Part shown: one piece after another, positions 1 through 11,845 of the stretch
How positions within the stretch are numbered: the stretch's first letter is position 1
Layout: every line of letters starts with the position of its first letter
Origin: Hydractinia symbiolongicarpus
Lineage: Eukaryota > Cnidaria > Hydrozoa > Anthoathecata > Hydractiniidae
Assembly: GCF_029227915.1 (NCBI RefSeq)
Contig: NC_079878.1
Coordinates: forward strand, 3,288,001 to 3,352,000
Length of the DNA stretch: 64,000 nt
Reading direction: 5' to 3'
The notes under the pieces: model-generated
What the model was told of the DNA's origin: nothing
The model's database searches: none
The model's input: the letters and a program-made list of their open reading frames with translations, nothing else
Position numbers and translations under genes: made by a program

Positions 1-1277
1 ACATTTTTAAAAACTACAAGTCTCATGGGCTTTAGTGGTTAAATAATAATTTAAAAAATCGTTCGGGAAATGAGTTTACTCCCTGGGTACTTTCTTTGTA
101 TGCATTCGACTATACGGGCCATGCCCGGGATTTACGGGAAATCGCGGGTTTTCGTTTGCCGGCGATTAAACCACTTTCATTAAGCGTCTCATCAAAAATG
201 AAAACATTTCTGAAAACTACAAGTCTCATGCGTTTTAGTGGTGAAAAAATAATTTAAAAAATCGTTCGGGAAATGAGTTTACTCCCTGGGTACTTTCTTT
301 GTATACTTTTGACTATACGGCGCGAGTCCGGGATTTACGGGAAGTCGCGGGATTTCGTTTGCCGGCGATTAAACTTCTTTTATTCAGCGTCTCATCAAAA
401 ATGAAAACATTTTTGTAAACTACAAGTCCAATGCGCTTTAGTGGTGAAAAAATAATTTAAAAAATCGTTCGGGAAATGAGTTTACTCCCTGGGTACTTTT
501 TTGTATACTTTTGACTACACGGGCCGAGTCCGGGGTTTACGGGAAATGGCGGGTTTTCGTTTGCCGGCGATTAAACTTCTTTTATTCAGCGTCTCATCAA
601 AAATGAAAACATTTTGAAAACTACAAGTCTCATGCGTTTTAGTGGTGAAAAGATAATTTAAAAAATCGTTTTGGAAATGAGTTTACTCACAGGGTACTTT
701 CTTTGTATACATTTTGACTATACGGGCCAAGCCCGGGATTTACGGGAAATCGCGGGTTTTCGTTTGCCGGCGATTAAACCACTTTCATTAAGCGTCTCAT
801 CAAAAGTGAAAACATTTCTGCAAACTACAAGTCTCATGCGTTTTAGTGGTGAAAAAATAATTTAAAAAATCGTTCGGGAAATGAGTTTACTCCCTGGGTA
901 CCTTCTTTGTATACTTTTGACTATACAGGCCGAGTCCGGGATTTACGGGAAATCGCGGGTTTTCGTTTGCCGGCGATTAAACTTCTTTTATTCAGCGTCT
1001 CATCAAAAATGAAAACATTTTTAAAAACTACAAGTCTCATGGGCTTTAGTGGTGAAATAATAATTTAAAAAATCGTTCGTGAAATGAGTTTACTCCCTGG
1101 GTACTTTCTTTGTATACTTTTGACTATACGTGCCGAGTCCAGGATTTACGGGAAATCGCAGGTTTTCGTTTGCCGGCAATTAAACTCCTTTTATTCAGCG
1201 TCTCATCAAAAATGAAAACATTTTTGATAACTACAAGTCTCATGCGTTTTAGTGGTGAAAAGATAATTTAAATAATC

Positions 1278-2880
1278 GTTTTGAAAATGAGTTTACTCAC
1301 AGGGTACTTTCTTTATATACATTCAACTATACGGGCCAAGCCCGGGATTTACGGGAAATCGCGGGTTTTCGTTTGCCGGCGATTAAACTTCTTTTATTCA
1401 GCGTCTCATCAAAAACGAAAACACTTTTGAAAACTACAAGTCTCACGCGTTTTAGTGGTGAAATAGTAATTTAAAAAATCGTTCGGGAAATGAGTTTACT
1501 CCCTGGGTACTTTCTTTGTATACTTTTGACTATACGGGCCGAGTCCGGGATTTACGGGAAATCGCAGGTTTTCGTTTGCCGGCGATTAATCTTCTTTTAT
1601 TCAGAGTCTCATCAAAAATGAAAACAATTTTGTAAACTACAAGTCCCATGCGTTTTAGTAGTGAAAAAATAATTTAAAAAATCGTTCGGGAAATGAGTTT
1701 ACTCCCTGGGTACTTTCTTTGTATACTTTTGACTATACGGCCCGAATCCGGGATTTACGGGAAGTCGCGGGTTTTCGTTTGCCGGCGATTAAACTTCTTT
1801 TATTCAGCGTCTCATCAAAAATGAAAACATTTCTAAAAACTACAAGTCTCATGGGCTTTAGTGGTGAAATTATAATTTAAAAAATCGTTCGGGAAATGAG
1901 TTTACTCCCTGGGTACTTTCTTTGTATACTTTTGACTATACGGGCCGAGTCCGGGATTTACGGGAAATCGCAGGTTTTCGTTTGCCGGCGATTAAACTTC
2001 TTTTATTCAGAGTCTCATCAAAAATGAAAACATTTTTGTAAACTACAAGTCCCATGCGTTTTAGTGGTGAAAAAATAATTTAAAAAATCGTTTGGGAAAT
2101 GAGTTTACTCCCTGGGTACTTTCTTTGTATACTTTTGACTATACGGGGGGAGTCCGGGGTTTACGGGAAATGGCGGGTTTTCGTTTGCCGGCGATTAAAC
2201 TTCTTTTATTCAGCGTCTCATCAAAAATGAAAACAGTTTTGAAAACTACAAGTCTCATGCGTTTCAGTGGTGAAAAGATACTTTAAAAAATCGTTTTGGA
2301 AATGAGTTTACTCACAGGGTACTTTCTTTGTATACATTCGACTATACGGGCCAAGCCCGGGATTTACGGGAAATCGCAGGTTTTCGTTTGCCGGCGATTA
2401 AACCACTTTCATTAAGCGTCTCATCAAAAATGAAAACATTTCTGAAAACTACAGGCTCATGCGTTTTAGTGGTGAAAAAATAATTTAAAAAATCGTTCGG
2501 GAAATGAGTTTACTCCCTGGGTACTTTCTTTGTATACTTTTGACTATACGGGCCGAGTCGGGGATTTACGGGAAATGGCGGGTTTTCGTTTGCCGGCGAT
2601 TAAACTTCTTTTATTCAGCGTCTCATCAAAAATGAAAACATTTTTGAAAACTACAAGTCTCATGCGTTTTAGTGGTGAAAAGATAATTTAAAAAATCGTT
2701 TTGGAAATGAGTTTACTCACAGGGTACTTTCTTTGTATACATTTGACTATACGGGCCAAGCCCGGGATTTACGGGAAATCGCGGGTTTTCGTTTGCCGGC
2801 GATTAAACCACTTTCATTAAGCGTCTCATCAAAAGTGAAAACATTTCTGCAAACTACAAGTCTCATGCGTTTTAGTGGTG
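1278..2880 (+). repeat. Segmental repeat, copy 1 (offset 2,992 bp)
   Basis: About eight monomers matching 4270-5870 in order and in nearly all variants. A shared marker is the run ATACGGGGGG at 2141 and 5133, exactly 2,992 bp apart. Another is the CTCACGCG variant at 1442 and 4434. A partial third copy starts near 5,990, with CTCACGCG at 6057. Differences between copies look like single-base changes. Confidence 0.82.
2626..2647. other. Dyad within the monomer (9-bp arms, AAAA spacer), example
   Basis: TCAAAAATG (2626-2634), AAAA, CATTTTTGA (2639-2647): a perfect 9-bp inverted repeat. It recurs in every monomer that has CATTTTTGA. In others one arm is changed (CATTTCTGA, CATTTTTAA, CATTTTTGT), so the dyad is common but not universal. 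A binding or cruciform role is possible, but nothing in the sequence proves one. Confidence 0.7.
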
Positions 2881-3249
2881 AAAAAATAATTTAAAAAATC
2901 GTTCGGGAAATGAATTTACTCCCTGGGTACTTTCTTTGTATACTTTTGACTATACGGGCCGAGTCCGGGGTTTACGGGAAATGGAGGGTTTTCGTTTGCC
3001 GGCGATTAAACTTCTTTTATTCAGCGTCTCATCAAAAATGAAAACACTTTTGAAAACTACAAGTCCCATGCGTTTTAATGGTGAAAAAATAATTTAAAAA
3101 ATCGTTCGGGAAATGAGTTTACACCCTGGGTACTTTCTTTGTATACTTTTGACTTTACGGGCCGAGTCCGGGGTTTACGGGAAATGGCGGGTTTTCGTTT
3201 GCCGGCGATTAAACTTCTTTTATTCAGCGTCTCATCAAAAATGAAAACA

Positions 3250-3400
3250 TTTTTGAAAACTACAAGAGTTTACTCCCTGGGTACTTTCTTTGTATACTTT
3301 TGACTATACGGGCCGAGTCCGGGGTTTACGGGAAATGGCGGGTTTTCGTTTGCCGGCGATTAAACTTCTTTTAATAAGCGTCTCATCAAAAATGAAAATA
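3250..3400 (+). repeat. Truncated monomer, 52-bp internal deletion
   Basis: ACTACAAG runs directly into AGTTTACTCCC at 3265-3267, removing 52 bp that normally hold GTGGTGAAAA through the GTTCGGG marker. The unit is about 151 bp. The same junction recurs near 7876, 9696 and 11,307, so one deletion event was spread by later duplication. Confidence 0.9.
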
Positions 3401-4269
3401 TTTTTGAAAACTACAAGTCTCATGGGCTTTAGTGGTTAAATAATAATTTAAAAAATCGTTCGGGAAATGAGTTTACTCCCTGGGTACTTTCTTTGTATGC
3501 ATTCGACTATACGGGCCAAGCCCGGGATTTACGGGAAATCGCGGGTTTTCGTTTGCCGGCGATTAAACCACTTTCATTAAGCGTCTCATCAAAAATGAAA
3601 ACATTTCTGAAAACTACAAGTCTCATGCGTTTTAGTGGTGAAAAAATAACTTAAAAAATCGTTCGGGAAATGAGTTTACTCCCTGGGTACTTTCTTTGTA
3701 TACTTTTGACTATACGGCCCGAGTCCGGGATTTACGGGAAGTCGCGGGATTTCGTTTGCCGGCGATTAAACTTCTTTTATTCAGCGTCTCATCAAAAATG
3801 AAAACATTTTTGTAAACTACAAGTCCCATGCGCTTTAGTGGTGAAAAAATAATTTAAAAAATCGTTCGGGAAATGAGTTTACTCCCTGGGTACTTTCTTT
3901 GTATACATTTGACTATACGGGCCAAGCCCGGGATTTACGGGAAATCGCGGGTTTTCGTTTGCCGGCGATTAAACCACTTTCATTAAGCGTCTCATCAAAA
4001 GTGAAAACATTTCTGCAAACTACAAGTCTCATGCGTTTTAGTGGTGAAAAAATAATTTAAAAAATCGTTCGGGAAATGAGTTTACTCCCTGGGTACCTTC
4101 TTTGTATACTTTTGACTATACGGGCCGAGTCCGGGATTTACGGGAAATCGCAGGTTTTCGTTTGCCGGCGATTAAACTCCTTTTATTCAGCGTCTCATCA
4201 AAAATGAAAACAGTTTTGATAACTACAAGTCTCATGCGTTTTAGTGGTGAAAAGATAATTTAAATAATC

Positions 4270-5870
4270 GTTTTGAAAATGAGTTTACTCACAGGTTACT
4301 TTCTTTATATACATTCAACTATACGGGCCAAGCCCGGGATTTACGGGAAATCGCGGGTTTTCGTTTGCCGGCGATTAAACTTCTTTTATTCAGCGTCTCA
4401 TCAAAAACGAAAACACTTTTGAAAACTACAAGTCTCACGCGTTTTAGTGGTGAAATAGTAATTTAAAAAATCGTTCGGGAAATGAGTTTACTCCGTGGGT
4501 ACTTTCTCTGTATACTTTTGACTATACGGGCCGAGTCCGGGATTTACGGGAAATCGCAGGTTTTCGTTTGCCGGCGATTAATCTTCTTTTATTCAGAGTC
4601 TCATCAAAAATGAAAACAATTTTGTAAACTACAAGTCCCATGCGTTTTAGTGGTGAAAAAATAATTTAAAAAATCGTTCGGGAAATGAGTTTACTCCTTG
4701 GGTACTTTCTTTGTATACTTTTGACTATACGGCCTGAATCCGGGATTTACGGGAAGTCGCGGGTTTTCGTTTGCCGGCGATTAAACTTATTTTATTCAGC
4801 GTCTCATCAAAAATAAAAACATTTCTAAAAACTACAAGTCTCATGGGTTTTAGTGGTGAAATTATAATTTAAAAAATCGTTCGGGAAATGAGTTTACTCC
4901 CTGGGTACTTTCTTTGTATACTTTTGACTATACGGGCCGAGTCCGGGATTTACGGGAAATCGCAGGTTTTCGTTTGCCGGCGATTAAACTTCTTTTATTC
5001 AGAGTCTCATCAAAAATGAAAACATTTTTGTAAACTACAAGTCCCATGCGTTTTAGTGGTGAAAAAATAATTTAAAAAATCGTTCGGGAAATGAGTTTAC
5101 TCCCTGGGTACTTTCTTTGTATACTTTTGACTATACGGGGGGAGTCCGGGGTTTACGGGAAATGGCGGGTTTTCGTTTGCCGGCGATTAAACTTCTTTTA
5201 TTCAGCGTCTCATCAAAAATGAAAACATTTTTGAAAACTACAAGTCTCATGCGTTTCAGTGGTGAAAAGATACTTTAAAAAATCGTTTTGGAAATGAGTT
5301 TACTCACAGGGTACTTTCTTTGTATACATTCGACTATACGGGCCAAGCCCGGGATTTACGGGAAATCGCGGGTTTTCGTTTGCCGGCGATTAAACCACTT
5401 TCATTAAGCGTCTCATCAAAAATGAAAACATTTCTGAAAACTACAGGCTCATGCGTTTTAGTGGTGAAAAAATAATTTAAAAAATCGTTCGGGAAATGAG
5501 TTTACTCCCTGGGTACTTTCTTTGTATACTTTTGACTATACGGGCCGAGTCGGGGATTTACGGGAAATGGCGGGTTTTCGTTTGCCGGCGATTAAACTTC
5601 TTTTATTCAGCGTCTCATCAAAAATGAAAACATTTTTGAAAACTACAAGTCTCATGCGTTTTAGTGGTGAAAAGATAATTTAAAAAATCGTTTTGGAAAT
5701 GAGTTTACTCACAGGGTACTTTCTTTGTATACATTTGACTATACGGGCCAAGCCCGGGATTTACGGGAAATCGCGGGTTTTCGTTTGCCGGCGATTAAAC
5801 CACTTTCATTAAGCGTCTTATCAAAAGTGAAAACATTTCTGCAAACTACAAGTCTCATGCGTTTTAGTGG
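4270..5870 (+). repeat. Segmental repeat, copy 2 (offset 2,992 bp)
   Basis: Second copy of 1278-2880, in the same order (ATACGGGGGG at 5133, CTCACGCG at 4434). Upstream of 4270 the correspondence with the window start shifts from 3,397 to 2,992 bp, a loss of two monomers. The hybrid units at 3864-4270 join the first part of one unit to the rest of the next. Confidence 0.82.
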
Positions 5871-7859
5871 TGAAAAAATAATTTGAAAAATCGTTCGGGA
5901 AATGAGTTTACTCCCTGGGTACCTTCTTTGTATACTTTTGACTATACGGGCCGAGTCCGGGATTTACGGGAAATCGCGGGTTTTCGTTTGCCGGCGATTA
6001 AACTTCTTTTATTCAGCGTCTCATCAAAAACGAAAACACTTTTGAAAACTACAAGTCTCACGCGTTTTAGTGGTGAAATAGTAATTTAAAAAATCGTTCG
6101 GGAAATGAGTTTACTCCCTGGGTACTTTCTTTGTATACTTTTGACTATACGGGCCGAGTCCGGGATTTACGGGAAATCGCAGGTTTTCGTTTGCCGGCGA
6201 TTAATCTTCTTTTATTCAGAGTCTCATCAAAAATAAAAACAATTTTGTAAACTACAAGTCCCATGCGTTTTAGTGGTGAAAAAATAATTTAAAAAATCGT
6301 TCGGGAAATGAGTTTACTCCCTGGGTACTTTCTTTGTATACTTTTGACTATACGGCCAGAATCCGGGATTTACGGGAAGTCGCGGGTTTTCGTTTGCCGG
6401 CGATTAAACTTCTTTTATTCAGCGTCTCATCAAAAATGAAAACATTTCTAAAAACTACAAGTCTCATGGGCTTTAGTGGTGAAATTATAATTTAAAAAAT
6501 CGTTCGGGAAATGAGTTTACTCCCTGGGTACTTTCTTTGTATACTTTTGACTATACGGGCCGAGTCCGGGATTTACGGGAAATCGCAGGTTTTCGTTTGC
6601 CGGCGATTAAACTTCTTTTATTCAGAGTCTCATCAAAAATGAAAACATTTTTGTAAACTACAAGTCCCATGCGTTTTAGTGGTGAAAAAATAATTTAAAA
6701 AATCGTTCGGGAAATGAGTTTACTCCCTGGGTACTTTCTTTGTATACTTTTGACTATACGGGCCGAGTCCGGGGTTTACGGGAAATCGCGGGTTTTCGTT
6801 TGCCGGCGATTAAACTTCTTTTATTCAGCGTCTCATCAAAAATGAAAACATTTTTGAAAACTAGAAGTCTCATGCGTTTCAGTGGTGAAAAGATACTTTA
6901 AAAAATCGTTTTGGAAATGAGTTTATGCACAGGGTACTTTCTTTGTATACATTCGACTATACGGGCGAGTCGGGGATTTACGGGAAGTCGCGGGTTTTCG
7001 TTTGCCAGAGATTAAACTTCTTTTATTCAGCGTATCATCAAAAATGTAAAAATTTTTAAAAACTACAAGTCTCATGGGCTTTAGTGGTTAAATAATAATT
7101 TAAAAAATCGTTCGGGAAATGAGTTTACTTCCTGGGTACTTTCTTTGTATGCATTTGACTATACGGGCCAAGCCCGGGATTTACGGGAAATCGCGGGTTT
7201 TCGTTTGCCGGCGATTAAACCACTTTCATTAAGAGTCTCATCAAAAATGAAAACATTTCTGAAAACTACAAGTCTCATGCGTTTTAGTGGTGAAAAAATA
7301 ATTTAAAAAATCGTTCGGGAAATGAGTTTAGTCCCTGGGTACTTTCTTTGTATACTTTTGACTATACGGCCCGAATCCGGGATTTACGGGAAGTCGCGGG
7401 TTTTCGTTTGCCGGCGATTAAACTTCTTTTATTCAGCGTCTCATCAAAAATGAAAACATTTCTAAAAACTACAAGTCTCATGGGCTTTAGTGGTGAAATA
7501 ATAATTTAAAAAATCGTTCGGAAAATGAGTTTACTCCCTGGATACTTTCTTTGTATACTTTTGACTATATGGGCCGAGTCCGGGATTTACGGGAAATCGC
7601 AGGTTTTCGTTTGCCGGCGATTAAACTTCTTTTATTCAGAGTCTCATCAAAAATGAAAACATTTTTGTAAACTACAAGTCCCATGCGTTTTAGTGGTGAA
7701 AAAATAATTTAAAAAATCGTTCGGGAAATGAGTTTACTCCCTGGGTACTTTCTTTGTATACTTTTGACTATACGGGCCGAGTCCGGGGTTTACCGGAAAT
7801 GGCGGGTTTTCGTTTGCCGGCGATTAAACTTCTTTTATTCAGCGTCTCATCAAAAATGA

Positions 7860-8010
7860 AAACATTTTTGAAAACTACAAGAGTTTACTCCCTGGGTACT
7901 TTCTTTGTATACTTTTGACTATACGGGCCGAGTCCGGGGTTTACGGGAAATGGCGGGTTTTCGTTTGCCGGCGATTAAACTTCTTTTAATAAGCGTCTCA
8001 TCAAAAATGA
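7860..8010 (+). repeat. Truncated monomer, same 52-bp deletion
   Basis: CTACAAGAGTTTACTCC near 7875-7891 shows the same breakpoints as the unit near 3265. It lies upstream of a second, shorter remnant at 8081-8121. Confidence 0.9.
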
Positions 8011-8080
8011 AAATATTTTTGAAAACTACAAGTCTCATGCGTTTTAGTGGTGAAAAAATAATTTAAAAAACCGTTTTGAA

Positions 8081-8121
8081 AATGAGTTTAATCACAGGGT
8101 ACTTTCTTTGTATACATTTGA
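8081..8121 (+). repeat. 41-bp monomer remnant (162-bp deletion)
   Basis: A type B unit starts normally (AATGAGTTTAATCACAGGG), but TATACATTTG is joined directly to AAATGAG of the next unit at 8120-8121. Only 41 bp separate two AATGAG phase points, so 162 bp (203 minus 41) are missing. The GC-rich block and most of the AT-rich half are lost. Confidence 0.88.
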
Positions 8122-9679
8122 AATGAGTTTACTCCCCGGGTACTTTCTTTGTATACTTTTGACTATATGGGCCGAGTCCGGGGTTTACGGGAAATGGCGG
8201 GTTTTCGTTTGCCGGCAATTAAACTTCTTTTTTTCAGCGTCTCATCAAAAATGAAAACATTTTTGAAAACTACAAGTCTCATGCGTTTTAGTGGTGAAAA
8301 GATACTTTAAAAAAACGTTTTGGAAATGAGTTTACTCACAGGGTACTTTCTTTGTATACATTCGACTATACGGGCCGAGTCCGGGATTTACGGGAAATCG
8401 CAGGTTTTCGTTTGCCGGCGATTAAACTTCTTTTATTCAGAGTCTCATCAAAAATGAAAACATTTTTGTAAACTACAAGTCCCATGCGTTTTAGTGGTGA
8501 AAAAATAATTTAAAAAATCGTTCGGGAAATGAGTTTACTCCCTGGGTACTTTCTTTGTATACTTTTTACTATATGGGCCGAGTCCGGGGTTTACGGGAAA
8601 TGGCGGGTTTTCGTTTGCCGGCGATTAAACTTCTTTTATTCAGCGTCTCATCAAAAATGAAAACATTTTTGAAAACTAGAAGTCTCATGCGTTTCAGTGG
8701 TGAAAAGATACTTTAAAAAATCGTTTTGGAAATGAGTTTACGCACAGGGTACTTTCTTTGTATACATTCGACTATACGGGCCGAGTCGGGGATTTACGGG
8801 AAGTCGCGGGTTTTCGTTTGCCAGCGATTAAACTTCTTTTATTCAGCGTATCATCAAAAATGTAAAAATTTTTAAAAACTACAAGTCTCATGGGCTTTAG
8901 TGGTTAAATAATAATTTAAAAAATCGTTCGGGAAATGAGTTTACTTCCTGGGTACTTTCTTTGTATGCATTTGACTATACGGGCCAAGCCCGGGATTTAC
9001 GGGAAATCGCGGGTTTTCGTTTGCCGGCGATTAAACCACTTTCATTAAAAGTCTCATCAAAAATGAAAACATTTCTGAAAACTACAAGTCTCATGCGTTT
9101 TAGTGGTGAAAAAATAATTTAAAAAATCGTTCGGGAAATGAGTTTAGTCCCTGGGTACTTTCTTTGTATACTTTTGACTATACGGCCCGAATCCGGGATT
9201 TACGGGAAGTCGCGGGTTTTCGTTTGCCGGCGATTAAACTTCTTTTATTCAGCGTCTCATCAAAAATGAAAACATTTCTAAAAACTACAAGTCTCATGGG
9301 CTTTAGTGGTGAAATAATAATTTAAAAATCGTTCGGAAAATGAGTTTACTCCCTGGATACTTTCTTTGTATACTTTTGACTATATGGGCCGAGTCCGGGA
9401 TTTACGGGAAATCGCAGGTTTTCGTTTGCCGGCGATTAAACTTCTTTTATTCAGAGTCTCATCAAAAATGAAAACATTTTTGTAAACTACAAGTCCCATG
9501 CGTTTTAGTGGTGAAAAAATAATTTAAAAAATCGTTCGGGAAATGAGTTTACTCCCTGGGTACTTTCTTTGTATACTTTTGACTATACGGGCCGAGTCCG
9601 GGGTTTACCGGAAATGGCGGGTTTTCGTTTGCCGGCGATTAAACTTCTTTTATTCAGCGTCTCATCAAAAATGAAAACA

Positions 9680-9830
9680 TTTTTGAAAACTACAAGAGTT
9701 TACTCCCTGGGTACTTTCTTTGTATACTTTTGACTATACGGGCCGAGTCCGGGGTTTACGGGAAATGGCGGGTTTTCGTTTGCCGGCAATTAAACTTCTT
9801 TTTTTCAGCGTCTCATCAAAAATGAAAACA
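9680..9830 (+). repeat. Truncated monomer, same 52-bp deletion
   Basis: CTACAAGAGTTTACTCC near 9690-9706, identical junction to the units near 3265 and 7876. It is followed by the second 41-bp remnant at 9896-9936. Confidence 0.9.
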
Positions 9831-9895
9831 TTTTTGAAAACTACAAGTCTCATGCGTTTTAGTGGTGAAAAAATAATTTAAAAAACCGTTTTGAA

Positions 9896-9936
9896 AATGA
9901 GTTTAATCACAGGGTACTTTCTTTGTATACATTTGA
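9896..9936 (+). repeat. 41-bp monomer remnant, second copy
   Basis: Same breakpoint as 8081-8121: ATACATTTG joined to AAATGAG, with AATGAG phase points at 9896 and 9937. The two lie 1,815 bp apart, in line with the 1,816-bp offset of the surrounding duplicated block. Confidence 0.88.
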
Positions 9937-11291
9937 AATGAGTTTACTCCCCGGGTACTTTCTTTGTATACTTTTGACTATATGGGCCGAGTCCGGGGTT
10001 TACGGGAAATGGCGGGTTTTCGTTTGCCGGCAATTAAACTTCTTTTTTTCAGCGTCTCATCAAAAATGAAAACATTTTTGAAAACTACAAGTCTCATGCG
10101 TTTTAGTGGTGAAAAGATACTTTAAAAAAACGTTTTGGAAATGAGTTTACTCACAGGGTACTTTCTTTGTATACATTCGACTATACGGGCCGAGTCCGGG
10201 ATTTACGGGAAATCGCAGGTTTTCGTTTGCCGGCGATTAAACTTCTTTTATTCAGAGTCTCATCAAAAATGAAAACATTTTTGTAAACTACAAGTCCCAT
10301 GCGTTTTAGTGGTGAAAAAATAATTTAAAAAATCGTTCGGGAAATGAGTTTACTCCCTGGGTACTTTCTTTGTATACTTTTTACTATATGGGCCGAGTCC
10401 GGGGTTTACGGGAAATGGCGGGTTTTCGTTTGCCGGCGATTAAACTTCTTTTATTCAGCGTCTCATCAAAAATGAAAACATTTTTGAAAACTAGAAGTCT
10501 CATGCGTTTCAGTGGTGAAAAGATACTTTAAAAAATCGTTTTGGAAATGAGTTTACGCACAGGGTACTTTCTTTGTATACATTCGACTATACGGGCCGAG
10601 TCGGGGATTTACGGGAAGTCGCGGGTTTTCGTTTGCCAGCGATTAAACCACTTTCATTAAGAGTCTCATCAAAAATGAAAACATTTCTGAAAACTACAAG
10701 TCTCATGCGTTTTAGTGGTGAAAAAATAATTTAAAAAATCGTTCGGGAAATGAGTTTAGTCCCTGGGTACTTTCTTTGTATACTTTTGACTATACGGCCC
10801 GAATCCGGGATTTACGGGAAGTCGCGGGTTTTCGTTTGCCGGCGATTAAACTTCTTTTATTCAGCGTCTCATCAAAAATGAAAACATTTCTAAAAACTAC
10901 AAGTCTCATGGGCTTTAGTGGTGAAATAATAATTTAAAAAATCGTTCGGAAAATGAGTTTACTCCCTGGATACTTTCTTTGTATACTTTTGACTATATGG
11001 GCCGAGTCCGGGATTTACGGGAAATCGCAGGTTTTCGTTTGCCGGCGATTAAACTTCTTTTATTCAGAGTCTCATCAAAAATGAAAACATTTTTGTAAAC
11101 TACAAGTCCCATGCGTTTTAGTGGTGAAAAAATAATTTAAAAAATCGTTCGGGAAATGAGTTTACTCCCTGGGTACTTTCTTTGTATACTTTCGACTATA
11201 CGGGCCGAGTCCGGGGTTTACCGGAAATGGCGGGTTTTCGTTTGCCGGCGATTAAACTTCTTTTATTCAGCGTCTCATCAAAAATGAAAAC

Positions 11292-11442
11292 ATTTTTGAA
11301 AACTACAAGAGTTTACTCCCTGGGTACTTTCTTTGTATACTTTTGACTATACGGGCCGAGTCCGGGGTTTACGGGAAATGGCGGGTTTTCGTTTGCCGGC
11401 AATTAAACTTCTTTTTTTCAGCGTCTCATCAAAAATGAAAAC
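11292..11442 (+). repeat. Truncated monomer, same 52-bp deletion
   Basis: CTACAAGAGTTTACTCC near 11,305 is the fourth copy of this junction. Unlike the two preceding copies, it is not followed by the 41-bp remnant. Confidence 0.9.
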
Positions 11443-11845
11443 ATTTTTGAAAACTACAAGTCTCATGCGTTTTAGTGGTGAAAAGATACTTTAAAAAAAC
11501 GTTTTGGAAATGAGTTTACTCACAGGGTACTTTCTTTGTATACATTCGACTATACGGGCCAAGCCCGGAATTTACGGGAAATCGCGGGTTTTCGTTTGCC
11601 GGCGATTAAACCACTTTCATTAAGCGTCTCATCAAAAATGAAAACATTTTTGAAAACTACAGGTCTCATGCGTTTTAGTGGTGAAAAAATAATTTAAAAA
11701 ATTGTTCGGGAAATGTGTTTACTGCCTGGGTACTTTCTTTGTATACTTTTGACTATACGGGCCGAGTCGGGGATTTACGGGAAGTCGCGGGTTTTCGTTT
11801 GCCGGCGATTAAACTTCTTTTATTCAGCGTCTCATCAAAAATGAA

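Larger units (their letters stand above)
7045..8860 (+). repeat. Nine-unit repeat, copy 1 (offset 1,816 bp)
   Basis: Recurs at 8861 onward. The marker TGTAAAAATT at 7045 and 8861 and the variant GTGGTTAAAT at 7073 and 8889 are both 1,816 bp apart. The length is nine monomers minus the deletions described here, plus an extra partial unit. A third, shortened copy follows near 10,600, where the unit changes directly to CCACTTTCATTAAGAG. Confidence 0.75.
1..11845 (+). repeat. Subfamily block I, multi-monomer repeats marked by GTGGTTAAAT
   Basis: This block is a set of rearranged copies of a longer unit. The rare variant CATGGGCTTTAGTGGTTAAA occurs at 24, 3421, 7073, 8889 and 11,870 (the last opens the next block), usually followed by TGTATGCATT. 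Spacings are 3397, 3652, 1816 and 2981 bp, so the copies differ by whole-monomer gains and losses. Typical variants are GGGGTTTACGGGAAATGGC, CAGAGTCTCATC and AAGTCCCATGCG. It also holds all the strongly truncated monomers of the window. Confidence 0.8.

Noticed and set aside
2620-2680. A-tract phasing as bent DNA
   Set aside because: AAAAA, AAAA and TTTTT runs in the AT-rich half are about 6-8 bp apart in places and not evenly at 10-11 bp; curvature would need calculation, so I do not claim it.
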